A stretch of DNA of 64,000 nt from Monodelphis domestica (Eukaryota > Chordata > Mammalia > Didelphimorphia > Didelphidae). The stretch is taken from assembly GCF_027887165.1 (NCBI RefSeq), contig NC_077230.1, forward strand, positions 344,106,850 through 344,170,849, written 5' to 3'. The notes under the pieces are model-generated. The model saw nothing but the letters and a program-made list of their open reading frames with translations. It had not been told where the DNA came from and made no database searches. Every line of letters starts with the position of its first letter. The first letter of the stretch is position 1. The translations under genes and the position numbers were made by a program. Below are positions 44,338-63,892 of this stretch, in pieces.

Positions 44338-44976
44338 CAGAGGTTCTTAACCTTTTTTGCATTACCCATTCTCAGGGTCTAGGAAAGCCTATAGAACTTT
44401 TCTCAAAATAATGTTGTTTTTTTTTTTAATTTTTATTTGGTCATTTCCAAACATTATTCATTGGAAACAAAGATCATTTTCTTTTCTTCCCTCCCCCTCC
44501 CCCCCCCACCTCTCCCATAGCCCATGCGCAATTCCACTGGGTATCACATGTGTTCTTGATTCGAACCCATTTCCATGTTGTTGGTATTTGCGTTAGAGTG
44601 TTCATTTAGAGTCTCTCCTCAGTCATATCCCTTCCAACCCTGTAGTCAAGCAGTTGCTTTTCCTCGGTGTTTTTACTCCCAGTTTATCCTCTGCTTGTGG
44701 GTAGTGTTTTTTAGATCCCTGCAGATTGTTCAGGGACATTGCATTGATACTAATGGAGAAGTCCATTACCTTCGATTGTACCACAGTGTATCAGTCTCTG
44801 TGTACAATGTTTTCCTGGTTCTGCTCCTTTCGCTCTGCATCACTTCCTGGAGGTTGTTCCAAAATAATGTTTTTGAATGCATAAATTACAAAAGATTCCA
44901 AAAGAAAGCAATTATACTGAAAAATAACTGAATTTGGAAAGGTTTTTCACAGACCCTACATTATAAGAATCCTTCT
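44338..44976 (+). mobile_element. hAT-like element split by an L1 insertion
   Basis: The left end is CAGAGGTTCTTAACC, and the body resumes after the L1 with 'aataatgtttttgaatgcat'. It ends near 'cattataagaatccttc'. Confidence 0.6.
44416..44859 (-). mobile_element. L1 3'-end insertion, 5'-truncated, with target duplication
   Basis: A T-tract (reverse poly-A) is followed by 'caattccactgggtatcaca', 'acccatttccatgttgttgg' and 'ctgttc'-type text. It is flanked by the direct repeat CAAAATAATGTT (44404-44415 and 44860-44871). Confidence 0.85.
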
Positions 44977-45423
44977 TAGTAGAGTTCTAGATGCAAAAGC
45001 AGAAAGACATAGATTCAAATCCTACCTACATAGACAAAACACTTTCCCTCCCTGACGTTGCTTCCTCCTAAGAAGGGGATAATGGCTCCAGAGAAGGGGC
45101 CAGTCTGGATTGACAAAAGGAGTTTCCTCACCCGGAAGTTCTCCACACCAGTGAAATCTCGGATCTTATCCTTACTTACCTCAAGGGAAGTGCATACTTC
45201 AAACTGATATATGAAGACAATTCCTTTAACTCTAGATCACCAGAGCTGGTAGGGAGGTAAGTAAACATGTAGGTTCAGCCAGCTCATTCTGAGTTAACTC
45301 TGGGAAGCTACTGCTCCCTGGTGGCTGTCAGAGTATCACTTTAACCTGCTCAATGGCACTGTTCTCTTTATTGAGCCTATTGCAAAGGTCACTCCCTGAA
45401 CATGCTGAGAAAGTACTAACATT

Positions 45424-45612
45424 AGGGGGCAGCTGGGTGGTCCAGTGGATAGAGAACCAAGTCAAAGACGGGAGGTCCTGGGTTCAAATGTGACCTCAGA
45501 CACTTCCCAGCTGTGTGACGCCCCTTGCCTAGCCCTTATCTCTCTTCTGCCTTGGAACCGATACACCGTATTGATTCTAAGATGGAAGTTAAGAGTTTAA
45601 AAAAAAAAGTGA
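45424..45612 (+). mobile_element. Marsupial tRNA-derived SINE
   Basis: It runs from AGGGGGCAGCTGGGTGG to 'ggaagttaagagtttaaaaa'. Confidence 0.88.
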
Positions 45613-45949
45613 GAATTTCAATTGGACCTCAACATCCAGGATAAAACTCAAGAGCCACGGAATGCCAGTTGTGACTGGGATCTTAAAGAAATCCTCTGCT
45701 TAGCTCCCCCTACCCCCAATCAACATGGAAGTTGGGGGCCTAGAACCCAGCTGGGTAAAGAAATCCCCATAAAATGTATCTGGCTTGTCACTATTAGACT
45801 ACCTAAACTCAGAAATTCATAAAAGTAGCCCCTTCCTCTAAAGATGTGTAAACAGTTTTAAAAAACAACATTCAACGGGGACTTAGGCCACATCTTCCCT
45901 TGCTCCTTACTGGGAAGGGTGTAACTGTCCTTTGGCTAGCAAACTCCTC

Positions 45950-46970
45950 TTACAATTAAGTTTTATCTATTTTAATAACTTTCCCCATGTTTCCCAAAGT
46001 TATGATTCATGTTGTTTCCCTCCTTTTCCCTCCCCACTCCCAGATGACAAGCAATTCCACTGGGTTATACATGCATTATCCAGCAAAACATATTTCCATT
46101 ATTATTCATTTTTGTAAATGAACAATCCCATAAAGTCAAAACCCCAAATCGTAAACCCAAATAAACAAGCGATACATCATGTTTTCACTTGCATCCCTCC
46201 TCCCAGTTCTTTCTCTGGAGGTGGATAGCCTTGCTGAGGGTTTAGCCAAGTCTATTACAGTTGATCATTCCACAATATTGCTATTACTGTATATGATCTC
46301 CTGCTTCTGCTTATTTTACTTTGAATCAGTTCATTTAGGTTTTTCCAGCTCTTTGAAATCCTCTTGTTCATCATTCCTTATAGCAAAATAGTATTCTATC
46401 ACCATCATGTACCACAATTTGATTAGCCATTCCCCAGTTGAGGGACATCTCAATTTCCAACTTTTTGCCACCACAAAAAGCAGATACAAATATTTTTGTA
46501 CCAGTTCCTTTCCCATTTTTCAAAATCTCTCTGGGATACAGACCTGGTAGGGGTATGTTGGATCAAAGGGCATGCATTCTTTAATGGCCCTTAGGACAGA
46601 AATCCAAATTGTCCTCCAGAATGGTTTAAATCAATACTCATCAACAATGCATTAGGGTCTCAATTTTGCCACATCCTTTCTAACATTCATTTTCTTGTCA
46701 TATTGGCCAACCTGATAGGTATAAGGTGGCACCTCAGAGCTGCTTTGTGATTGATAGCTTTAATTTCCCTATTTGAAAACTACCTATTCATATCCTTTGA
46801 TATAAATTGATCAGTTGTAAAGTGACTTGGATTCTTATACATCTTACTTTGTTCTTGAGAAATTAAACCTTTATCAGAAAAATATTAAAAAATTTTCCTT
46901 TTGTTGCTTCCCTTCTAATGTTGGTTGCATTGGTTTTGTCTGTGCAAAGGGTACAATAGATAAGAGGCAT
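45950..46970 (-). mobile_element. L1 3' region, about 1 kb, 5'-truncated
   Basis: In reverse it carries the ORF2 end and 3' part, with 'gtaccacaatttgattagcc', 'ccattccccagttgaggg' and 'tgtcatattggccaacctga' in plus orientation. The frame is degraded. Confidence 0.8.
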
Positions 46971-46999
46971 AAAACAATGAATATAAACTGAAGTTAAAG

Positions 47000-47560
47000 T
47001 TATTTTTTATAGATGTCACTTAGCCAGGATGACTGGATGATGGTACCCACAAGTTTTAGGGTACAAAGACAATGAATTCTATTTTTGACCACTTAGAATG
47101 AGATGCTAACAAGGACATCTATTTTGAGATATTCAAGAAGTATTTGATAATTCAAGAATGGAATTCAGGAGATTGCTTACAGCTGGATATATAGATCTGG
47201 GAATCATCTGCATAGAAGACAAGTGAATCATATGATCTGATGAGCTCACTAAGGAAGACAGTGCAAGAGAAAAAAGAAACAGGACTGAGGCTTTAGGGGG
47301 ACACCAAATTACTGGGAATGACCTGGATGAAGAATCAACAACTAAGTTAAGGTCAAAGAAAGGTATCTAGTTCTAGATGGCTTCCCCAAGTTTAGCTAAA
47401 AGGAAAGGAGAAACAATGACAGTAAGTGCCTTTTTAAGATGAAGCATGTTTATAGACAACATGAAAATAACCAGCAAACAAAATGGGAGTATCAAGGGGA
47501 AAACCTGGTGGAGAAAGTAGGAAGAGATTAGAACAGATATGCTTGTTGAAAGGTATAGAC
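47000..47560. repeat. Ancient dispersed repeat, family not assigned
   Basis: 'agctggatatatagatctgg', 'gaatcatctgcatagaag' and 'agggggacaccaaattac' are words of the same old repeat as 24000-24320 and 31810-32140. Confidence 0.45.
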
Positions 47561-48161
47561 TTAACAAGGAGAAAGGCTTCCCCTTGGGATTTCTTCCCAT
47601 CAATACATAATTTCTAAATAGTTGTTTGCAGGCTGTCCTCCCCAGTTACACTAAACTCCCAAGGGCCTTTTTCCCCTTTATCTCTCCAGTCCGGACGATC
47701 CATTATGAAGAATGGGAATGCTCATTGAATGGCCTCAATTTTCTCAGTATTCAGGAGGCCAAATCTTTAGCTGATGAAGGGAATAGGAGGGTGTCATGGG
47801 AAGTTTAAGCAGCAATGGGGTTTAGAAGGGAAGATAAGGAAATTAGCATTTATTAAACATTAACTATGTACCAGGAACTGTATCAAGTACTTCACAACCA
47901 TCTCATTTAATCCACATAACCACTGAGGTTTTTATGTTGAAGAAACTGAGGCAGAGGTTAAACGACTTGCCCAAAGTCATACAAGTAGTGTCTGAGGAGA
48001 TTTGAACTCTAGTTCAAGCACACTTACCCACTCTACTACTGACCTATTGCTGAGGGGTACAGTCAATATGTTTAGGTGTAAAAAGGCCTGCAATGCTATA
48101 ATAAGGGCTGCTAAAATAATCACATTTGTAGTGTACCTAGTTACCATGGTCTCTTGAATTT

Positions 48162-48362
48162 TTTTTTTTAAACCCTTACCTTCGTCTTGGAGTCAATACT
48201 GTGTATTGTTTCCAAGGCAGAAGAGTGGTAAGGGTAGGCAATGGGGGTCAAGTGATTTGCCCAGGGTCACACAGCTAGGAAGTGTCTGAGGCCACATTTG
48301 AACCTAGGACCTTCCATCTCTAGGCCTGGCTCTCAATCCACTGAGCTACCCAGCTGCCCCCA
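48162..48362 (-). mobile_element. Marsupial tRNA-derived SINE with intact target duplication
   Basis: The full reversed SINE is flanked by the 13-bp direct repeat GTCTCTTGAATTT (48149-48161 and 48363-48375), so it is a relatively recent insertion. Confidence 0.93.
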
Positions 48363-48949
48363 GTCTCTTGAATTTCTTAAGCTTCAATTCAGTGGCAGAG
48401 AATAGAAGCAGAAGCTGCAGATGGTACAAGTAAGGCACAGTAAGTATTGTTTCTAAGACAGAAGGGCTAAAAAAAAAAATATTGGTCGTCATTCTAGAAG
48501 GAAATTTGGAGTTCAGTCTTCCAAATCATTCACTGACCCAACAATAGTTACCCTTGGGCCTATAATTTCCCTCATCAACCTCAAGGACACAAGTAGAGGA
48601 CCTGGGATACCTGCTAGTCACCTCATTCTACAAAAACAAAAGCATGTACAGATGGCCTGGACCTATGAATTCAGTTTTAGGGAATTCTCCATCTCTATAA
48701 GGATACTTTCCATTTGTGCTGCAGTGCTCAAGAGGTTAGTTACTTGCCCAGGATCATTTCAGGAGTCAAGTCTTTGTGGTTTCACTATTCACTAAGCTTT
48801 GCTCTTAGGAACACAAAAAAATCTAAAAGCTGGCCTATGCTTATTACTTTAGTAACATTTTCATTAGACTTAAAATTTTACTTTTCCTAACAAAGTCTAT
48901 GTAATAAAGCCAAATAAAATGATCCCAGTTTTCCACATTCCTTATTTTC

Positions 48950-49075
48950 CTTTGTCATATTGGCCAACCCGATAGGTATAAGGTGGTACCTCAGAGCTGT
49001 TTTGTGATCACTAGCTTTAATTTCCCTATCTGAAAACTACCTATTCATATCCTTTGATATATTGATAAAGGGAGG
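48950..49075 (-). mobile_element. L1 fragment
   Basis: It is nearly identical to 46690-46815 ('aggtataaggtggtacctca', 'gaaaactacctattcatatc'). Confidence 0.75.
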
Positions 49076-49670
49076 ACATTGAGCTTTAGATTCATTGAGT
49101 TTCTTTTTCTAAAATCACCCCAACCTAATGCAAATTCACAGGTGTGTCCAGTATCATCTCTGCCTGTTTGTCCATTCTGGTTCTCCACTGAGTTGCTGTC
49201 TTTTCCTTGGTTATTAAAATGGCCTTTATAGCAATCAATCTCATTTGAGGCATTTATTTTTATAAAGCAACTTATAAACTTGAATATATCCCACTCCCAG
49301 CCCTGTGAAATACAAGTGAGGAATGAATGAGTCTTGATGAAGTGATAGCTCAAGTCATCACAGGACCCAGACACATCAGATCTTTTTCTTAATGCCCCCC
49401 ACCCCCCATCTACATCTCCCTTTTTATTTAGTATTCCCAATTTTGGTATCAGGTACCTAGCTAGCAACACCTGATAAATTTCATAGCATTTTAAATTCTT
49501 ATGTATATTAGAAAGTACATCTGTTCACTAAGTGAATACTCATGCACAAGGCAGCCTACATGAGAAGATAGGCAATGTCTAGAAGGTAAAAATCTGGGGC
49601 AGTGTTATGGCCCATGCTGTTCACATCTTACTGGCAACCTGCCCACATTAAAAAAATGCAATAACCATAA
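49076..49670. other. Intergenic, unassigned
   Basis: A reverse frame (49045-49470) is open for 141 codons but shows no recognisable domain and begins in an L1 fragment. Nothing else is supported. Confidence 0.35.
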
Positions 49671-49671
49671 C

Positions 49672-58235
<8,564 letters not shown>

Positions 58236-58259
<24 letters not shown>

Positions 58260-58330
58260 CTAGGCGGAGGAAGTGACTATAAAGCCGAGGGGGAGGAGAG
58301 TCAGTTACGGCGCAAGCGTAGGCGCAGCGG
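58236..58330 (-). promoter_or_regulatory. RPS3: RPS3 TOP promoter and 5' UTR
   Basis: In reverse, a TATA-like TTTATAG (58277-58283) lies about 25 bases before CTCTCCCTTTCC (from 58259). That is a C followed by a pyrimidine run, as in 5' TOP mRNAs, and gives a 24-base leader before the ATG. A GCGCCTACGCTTGCGC palindrome-like, NRF1-like motif lies upstream (58309-58326). Confidence 0.75.
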
Positions 58331-58365
58331 CACTGAATCCTTTCTCAAAGTCCCGGCGGGGGTAC

Positions 58366-58383
58366 TTCTGGGAAATGTAGTTT
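58366..58383 (-). promoter_or_regulatory. RPS3: ZNF143/SBS motif upstream of RPS3
   Basis: In reverse AACTACATTTCCCAGAAG matches the ZNF143 (Staf) binding site. It lies about 110 bases upstream of the predicted RPS3 start, a usual distance for this factor. Confidence 0.65.
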
Positions 58384-58474
58384 TTTTGGAAGAGAAAAGA
58401 CGTGGAGGAAGAGTTAGTTAATTCACAAATCGAAACAATAAGCACACAAATATCAACATATAAAATATATATTT

Positions 58475-58678
58475 TTTAAATCCTTACCTTTCATCTTAGA
58501 GTCAATATTGTATATTGATTCCATGGCAGAAGAACGATAAGACAACTGGGCTTAAGTGACTTGCCAAATCACATAGCTAAGAAGTGTCTGAGTTCATATA
58601 TGAAACCAGGACGCCCCCCCCCCCCCTCCCCATCTCTTGGCCGGTGTCTCAATCCACTGAGCCACCTAGCTGTCCCCA
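58475..58678 (-). mobile_element. Marsupial tRNA-derived SINE
   Basis: It runs from 'aatccttacctttcatctta' to 'gagccacctagctgtcccc' in reverse, with a run of 13 C inside. Confidence 0.87.
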
Positions 58679-58734
58679 CCTTGTATTGATTTTTTTAAAA
58701 ATAAACTTTGTATATACTTATTTATATATAAAAT

Positions 58735-58834
58735 ACTGCCTCCCCTAATAGAATGTAAGCTATAAGTAGAAACGGTTTCCCTTTAGGGTTTTGTGTTCCC
58801 GGAACCCATTAGGTGTTTAATAAATACTTGTTGA
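58735..58834 (+). mobile_element. L2 LINE 3' end
   Basis: 'ctaatagaatgtaagctata' and 'aggtgtttaataaatacttg' are the L2 3' end. The next L1 inserted here. Confidence 0.65.
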
Positions 58835-59529
58835 CTTTTGATCCAGTAACACCACTACTGGATCTGTATTCCAAAGAGATTTTTAAAATGGGAAAGGACC
58901 TGTTTGTACAAATATATTTATAGCTGCGCTTTTTGGGATGGCAAAGAATCAGAAAGTAAAGGGATGTCCTTCAATTGGGGAGTGACTGAACAAATTGTGG
59001 TATATATGATGGTGATGGAATAATACTGTGCTATAAGGAATGATGAACAGGGTGATTTCAGAAAGAGCTGGAAAGACCTCCATGAACTGATGCAGAGTGA
59101 AATAAGCAGAAGCAGGAGATCATTGTACACAGCAAGAGCAACACTGTGGAATGATCAAATGGAATCGACTTGGCTACCATCAGCAATAGAATGATGCAGG
59201 ACAATTCTGAGGGACTTATGAGAAAGAATTCTATCCACCACCAGAGAAAGAACTGTTGGAATAAGAATGCAGATGGAAACTTGTGATTTATCACTTGTTT
59301 ATTTGGGTATGTTTTGGGGATTTGGCTTTATAAGATTATTCACTTACAAAAATGAACAATATGGAAATGTGTTTTGCATGATGTATATATATATATGTAT
59401 GTATGTATATAAAACCCAGATTGAATTGCTTGCCAGCTCCGCGAGGGGGAAGGGAAGAAGGAAGAGAGACAATTTGGATCATATAACTTTGTAAAACTTA
59501 TGTGGAAATTTGTTATTAAAATTCAAATA
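58835..59529 (+). mobile_element. L1, 5'-truncated, with target duplication
   Basis: It carries ORF2 end and 3' UTR ('gggaaaggacctgtttgtac', 'ggaatactg'-like, 'gaattgcttgccagctcc'), ending in an A-rich tail. It is flanked by AATAAATACTTGTTGA (58819-58834) and AATAAATACTTGCTGA (59530-59545). Confidence 0.85.
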
Positions 59530-59699
59530 AATAAATACTTGCTGATTGATAAGTTGTTTCATTGGATCTACTCCAGCAGATGGTGCTAATTGCCTCCTCT
59601 CTAAGGACCATCCCTTGAGCAATTGACCCAGAGATGACAGTTCTTTCATGCAATCAAATAGAAAGTACTGCCCAAGGAGGTCATTGACAAAAATTGGGA

Positions 59700-60180
59700 C
59701 TGCTAACTAGATGGCTCAGTGGATAGAACACTATATATACTTGGAGACAAATCCAGATTTAATCACTTTTACTAACTAAGAAGCAAATCTTTTGATATGT
59801 CTGCCTTAATTTCCACAACTGTAAAATGGGAATAATAATAGCACTTAGCTTCCAGGATTGTTGTTAGGATCAAGTGAGATAATATTTGTAAAACTCTCTA
59901 AATCCTATTAAGCTATTAAGAAAAAAATGGATACAACAAAATATCTGCAACAGCCCTTTTTTTTGCCACAAAGAAGAATTGGAAACAAAATAGATTGCTG
60001 TTGATTGGGGAATGGCTAAGCAAAATTGTATGTGAATGTAATGGAATAGTACCATGCTGTTACAAATGATGAATATGACATCCAGAGAATCATGAGTTGA
60101 CGTAGAGGAAAGTAAACTGAACCAAGAAAATAATATACACAATGACAATATAAGTAGAAAACATTACCACAAAACAATTG
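59700..60180 (+). mobile_element. MAR1-like SINE followed by an older L1 fragment
   Basis: 59700-59900 has 'ctagatggctcagtggatag' and 'tgtaaaatgggaataataat'. 59915-60180 has 'gattggggaatggctaagc' and 'aatggaatagtaccatgctg', an L1 subfamily more diverged than that at 58835. Confidence 0.6.
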
Positions 60181-60212
60181 AAAGTGAATATTGTATTAAA
60201 AATCATACTATT

Positions 60213-60405
60213 TGGGCAGCTAAGTGGATAGAGGGCCCGGCCTGGGGTTGGGAGGTCCTGGGTTCAAATTTGACCTCAGATTCTTCCTAGTTGTGTGACC
60301 CTGGGCAAGTCATTTAACTCCAGTTGTCTAGTTCTTACCACTCTTCTGTCTTGGAACCAATACTTAGTATTGATTCTAGGATGAAACGTGGGTTTTTTAA
60401 AAAAA
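60213..60405 (+). mobile_element. Marsupial tRNA-derived SINE
   Basis: It runs from 'gggcagctaagtggatagag' to 'ctaggatgaaacgtgggttt'. Confidence 0.85.
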
Positions 60406-60904
60406 TCACACTATTAAAAAATTAAAAGAGAAGTAAAGCATATAACTTTTACAAGTGTAGGGGTAGGAGATATGTTCTTAACCTAATTAGAAGCAATCAT
60501 CAAAGATAAAACAGATAAATTTATGTAAAAATGAAAAACTTCTACACAAACAAAATAAATGCCCTGAAGATAATAAGGAAGGCAATTGGGGGGGGGGGGG
60601 TCTTTGTATCAAATGCCTATGACAAGGGTTTGTTATACAAGATATATAAATAGCCAACAGATAGATGTCTAGATATGCATGTTCATACATGTATGTATAA
60701 GAATCTAGATATAAACTTACATATATAGCAAAGCAAAGTAACAAAGCAACTATATGTATATATTTACAACCATAGAGATACATCTTATATGCAAAACCAA
60801 AAGCTATTCCCCAATGATAAGTGGTCAAAAGATATGAATTCACAGTTTTGAAAAGAATTTGTTGTTCATTTGTTTCAGACATGTCTGATTTTTCTTTCTT
60901 TCTT

Positions 60905-61097
60905 TCTTTTTTTTGAACCCTTACCTTCCATCTTGGAATCAATACAGTGTATTGGTTCCAAGGCAGAAGAGAGGTAAGGGCTAGGCAATGGTGGTTAAGT
61001 GACTTGCCCAGGGTCACACAGGTAGGATGTGTCTGAAGCCAGATTTGAACCCAGGACCTCCTGACTCCATCCACTGTGCCATCTAGTTGCCCCCTTG
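60905..61097 (-). mobile_element. Marsupial tRNA-derived SINE
   Basis: It runs from 'gaacccttaccttccatctt' to 'ccactgtgccatctagttgc' in reverse. A 204-codon reverse frame (60487-61101) starts in it and is not a gene. Confidence 0.87.
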
Positions 61098-61109
61098 TCA
61101 TTCATTTAT

Positions 61110-61225
61110 TAAGGGTTTTTATTAATTAATCAATTATTTATTTATTTTATAATTATATATTTATATGTAAATAATATATATATATATATATACATATATA
61201 TTATTTATTTATTTATTTATTAACT
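61110..61225. repeat. AT-rich tract
   Basis: It consists of TATATATA and TTATTTATTTAT runs. Confidence 0.85.
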
Positions 61226-61439
61226 ATTATGGCAGGCACTGACCTGCTTATAGCAGTTGTTTTCCCCTCCACTACCTTGTGAGGAAATTCTTAATTCATT
61301 TTGCAGATAGTATAGTGCCAAACAATTGCCCAGACAGACTTTCTTATTGATTAGCTCTTCTTTTAAAAAAAGGGAATTATTAGATTATCACTAAAGGTTA
61401 TTATATTACATGTTATTAAAAATAAAAGTTATTATATTA

Positions 61440-61560
61440 CAAAGATACTGGAGTGGTTAGCCATTTCCTTCTTCAATGGTGAACAGAGGTCACACAGCTA
61501 GGAAGTTTCTGAGGCTGGATTTGAACTCAAGGCTTTCTGACTCCAAGCCCAGCTGTTAAA
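61440..61560 (-). mobile_element. MAR1-type SINE fragment
   Basis: 'agatactggagtggttagcc' and 'cacacagctaggaagtttct' appear in reverse order. The tail is missing. Confidence 0.65.
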
Positions 61561-61564
61561 TAAT

Positions 61565-62030
61565 TCTCAAAAGAAGTAGAAACTATTAATAATTCTATGG
61601 AAGAAGGCTTCAAGTCACTCAAAATAAGAGAAATGTAAATAAAACAGCTATGAGGCTTCATATTCCAGCCCAGAAACTGAAAAAGATGACAAAAGATCTG
61701 AATAGTCAATATTGGTGGGGTTGTGGGAAGATAGCAACACTGGTGTATATTGTTTCCAGAGTTGTAAATCAGTACAACCATTTTGGAAAGCAATTTAGGA
61801 TTATGTAAATAAAATAACTAAAATATTTATATATTTTGGCCCAGAGTTTCCATTACTAGGCTTACATTCCAAGAAGGCCATTAAGAAGAAAGTTCCCATA
61901 CATGCCAAAATATTTATAGCTGCACTGTTTTGTGATGGCAAAGAACAGAAAACAGTAGATGCTCATCAATTGGGAAATGGCTAAAACAAATTGTGGTGTG
62001 TGAATACAACGACATAAGAAACAATGAATG
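61565..62030 (+). mobile_element. L1 ORF2 3' fragment, old subfamily
   Basis: 'ggtggggttgtgggaagata', 'tttccattactaggcttac' and 'atttatagctgcactgtttt' occur in ORF2 order. The frame is degraded. Confidence 0.75.
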
Positions 62031-62032
62031 TG

Positions 62033-62180
62033 GGGTAGCTAGGTGGTTCAGGGGAAAGGCACTTCCTGAAATCTGGCACTTCCTCCCTTTGTGACTTTGG
62101 GCAGGTCACTTCACCACCACTGCCAGCCCTTATTGATCTTCCTCGAATTTTAAGACAGAAAGTAAGGTTTAAAAAAAAAC
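62033..62180 (+). mobile_element. Marsupial SINE, diverged
   Basis: It runs from 'ggggtagctaggtggttcag' to 'cagaaagtaaggtttaaaaa'. Confidence 0.75.
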
Positions 62181-62364
62181 AACAAAAAGAAAAACAAAAC
62201 CATTAATGTTTGATTGTTATCCTTGCAATATTTTTCATCAGCTCAATCAAAATATCTTTAAAACTTGCCTTCAAAAACAGTTAAGTGCATGTTTTGTTTG
62301 AAACTGTTAAACAAGCATTGGCTTTAATTTAAAATTTCCTTCTGCATTAACTCCAATAAAAGTA

Positions 62365-62545
62365 GGGCATTTAGGTGGCACAATGGATAGAATGCCAGGT
62401 CTGGAGTTAAGAAGACCTGGATTCAAATTTGATTTTAGGCACTTCCTAGCTGTGTGACCCTGGGCAAGTCACTTAACCCTAGTCACCTAGTCCTTGCCCT
62501 TCTGTCTAAGACTTGTTACTTGTATGGAAGGTAAGGATTTATATA
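62365..62545 (+). mobile_element. Marsupial SINE
   Basis: It runs from 'gggcatttaggtggcacaat' to 'atggaaggtaaggattta'. It lies directly upstream of the retrocopy's left target duplication. Confidence 0.85.
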
Positions 62546-62577
62546 TATTCATAGATCCTTAGGTATTTTAAATCCAG

Positions 62578-63017
62578 AGTTCCTCAAGGCAACCTGATCC
62601 CAAGGGAAAGATGATGGCGAGTCAGTCTCAGAGAATCCAGCAGCTCTTGCAGGCAGAAAAACGAGTCAAAGACAAGTTAGAAGAAGCCAAGAAGAGAAAA
62701 AATAAATGGTTAAGTCAAGTAAAAGAAGAAGTGATGGCTGAAGTAGATCAGCATAGGATGCAGAAAGAAAAGGAATTTCAGGAAAAGCAATCTTTGGTTT
62801 TGGGATCCCAAAGCAACTTCTTGGGCAAAATAGATGCACAGACAACAGGAAAAATTCAGAAACTCACTAGTAACTACAATGAGAGCTTGGAAAGTGTGAT
62901 GAAAAAACTTTTGAGCATGGTTCGTAACTTGAAACCTGAAATGCATAAGAACTACAAAGGCACAGATTAAATGCTGTTCAGATTAATCAATAAATAGCAT
63001 ATGTATATTTTAAAAAA
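62578..63017 (+). mobile_element. Processed retrocopy of a V-ATPase G-subunit mRNA
   Basis: The segment is an intronless copy of an mRNA with a 36-base leader, coding region (62614-62970), AATAAA (62989-62994) and a short A-tract (63011-63017). It is flanked by AGGTATTTTAAATCCAG (62561-62577) and AGATATTTTAAATCCAG (63018-63034), which differ at one base. These are hallmarks of L1-mediated retroposition. Confidence 0.9.
62614..62970 (+). CDS. Intronless V-type ATPase subunit G copy (ATP6V1G3-like), open frame
   Basis: Subunit G is part of the peripheral stalk of the cytosolic V1 sector. The 118-residue frame begins MASQSQRIQQLLQAEKR, the family N-terminus, and has the usual length (118). The segments KDKLEEAKKRK, RMQ and ESVM..LLSMV match ATP6V1G3 better than G1 or G2, from my recall of the human proteins (about 60-65% identity by eye). 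It is coiled-coil and highly charged throughout. The second of two adjacent ATG codons (62614) is chosen because the family starts MASQSQ and its context is good (A at -3, G at +4). The conserved VCD near the C-terminus is VRN here. No stop or frameshift interrupts it. Whether it is expressed is unknown; no promoter is visible. Confidence 0.75.
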   Translation: MASQSQRIQQLLQAEKRVKDKLEEAKKRKNKWLSQVKEEVMAEVDQHRMQKEKEFQEKQSLVLGSQSNFLGKIDAQTTGKIQKLTSNYNESLESVMKKLLSMVRNLKPEMHKNYKGTD

Positions 63018-63034
63018 AGATATTTTAAATCCAG

Positions 63035-63890
63035 GTGAGTTTTGTTCTTTCTTCAAAATGTAAAATCTAAAAGGCATCTTTTTTCCAGGGGTGTGCTGAT
63101 AAATGTTCAAGAGCCAATTTTGGGGGGAGAAAATGTATGCCTGAAACAATTTTAAGTTTAAACTGTATTATGACGATTTTTGAATCATTTTCTTAAATCT
63201 AGAAATCAACAAAACAGCATCTCAGGCTGTGATTTGTAGCATTTGCCCAAGGTACAAATACTTACACTGAAAAATTTGTAATTGGCAGGTACAAACTGGC
63301 TCCAGCATCTCCCTGAACATATATCCATCCTTTTCAATTATATTCTTCAAAACCTTGAGATATTTAACCCTTGCTCCCTCATCTGCACTGGCTGCCTCTC
63401 CAAGAATTTGAACACTCTGCAATTGAACTTGATTTTTAAAGTGAGAGAACCAACCAGACATGGAGTAAAAGTTTCTGCACTGCACTTCTTCGTTTCCCTT
63501 TTCTTTTACTGTCAAATAAACTGGAAGCTTTTGTGTGAATGATTGCTCTTCTGAGAGGAATTGGTTTGTAATTTGCAGTTTTCAAACCATTCATACAGCT
63601 AAAAAGACACACCATTTCTGTCATTGTAATACTTCTATTCCTTGTCATTTCAAGCCCCCCAAACCTGTACTTTTTCTTTTGTTTGTGTTTTAGGATATTT
63701 TGTACCACAGATTCAGGCATTTCAACATTTCATCTTATTTTATAATAATTATGACCATGTTTTGGGCTATTCAATTGCCTCAAATTTTTGTTCTAATATA
63801 ATAAAAAACTTCTCTTTTGCATTGACAGTGTTTCCATCTGAAATATTCTTTCTTTTGTCTATTTCATTAAGGGCTCTTTTTGATTTAGAT
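63035..63890. other. Unassigned sequence right of the retrocopy
   Basis: AT-rich sequence without recognisable SINE, L1 or gene features. Short frames on both strands show no domain. Confidence 0.4.
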
Positions 63891-63892
63891 TT

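Noticed and set aside
49045-49470. Reverse frame of 141 codons
   Set aside because: Its end lies in an L1 fragment and no known domain is visible. A gene cannot be supported.
60487-61101. Reverse frame of 204 codons
   Set aside because: It begins in a SINE and runs through low-complexity and TA-rich sequence, and no domain is recognisable.
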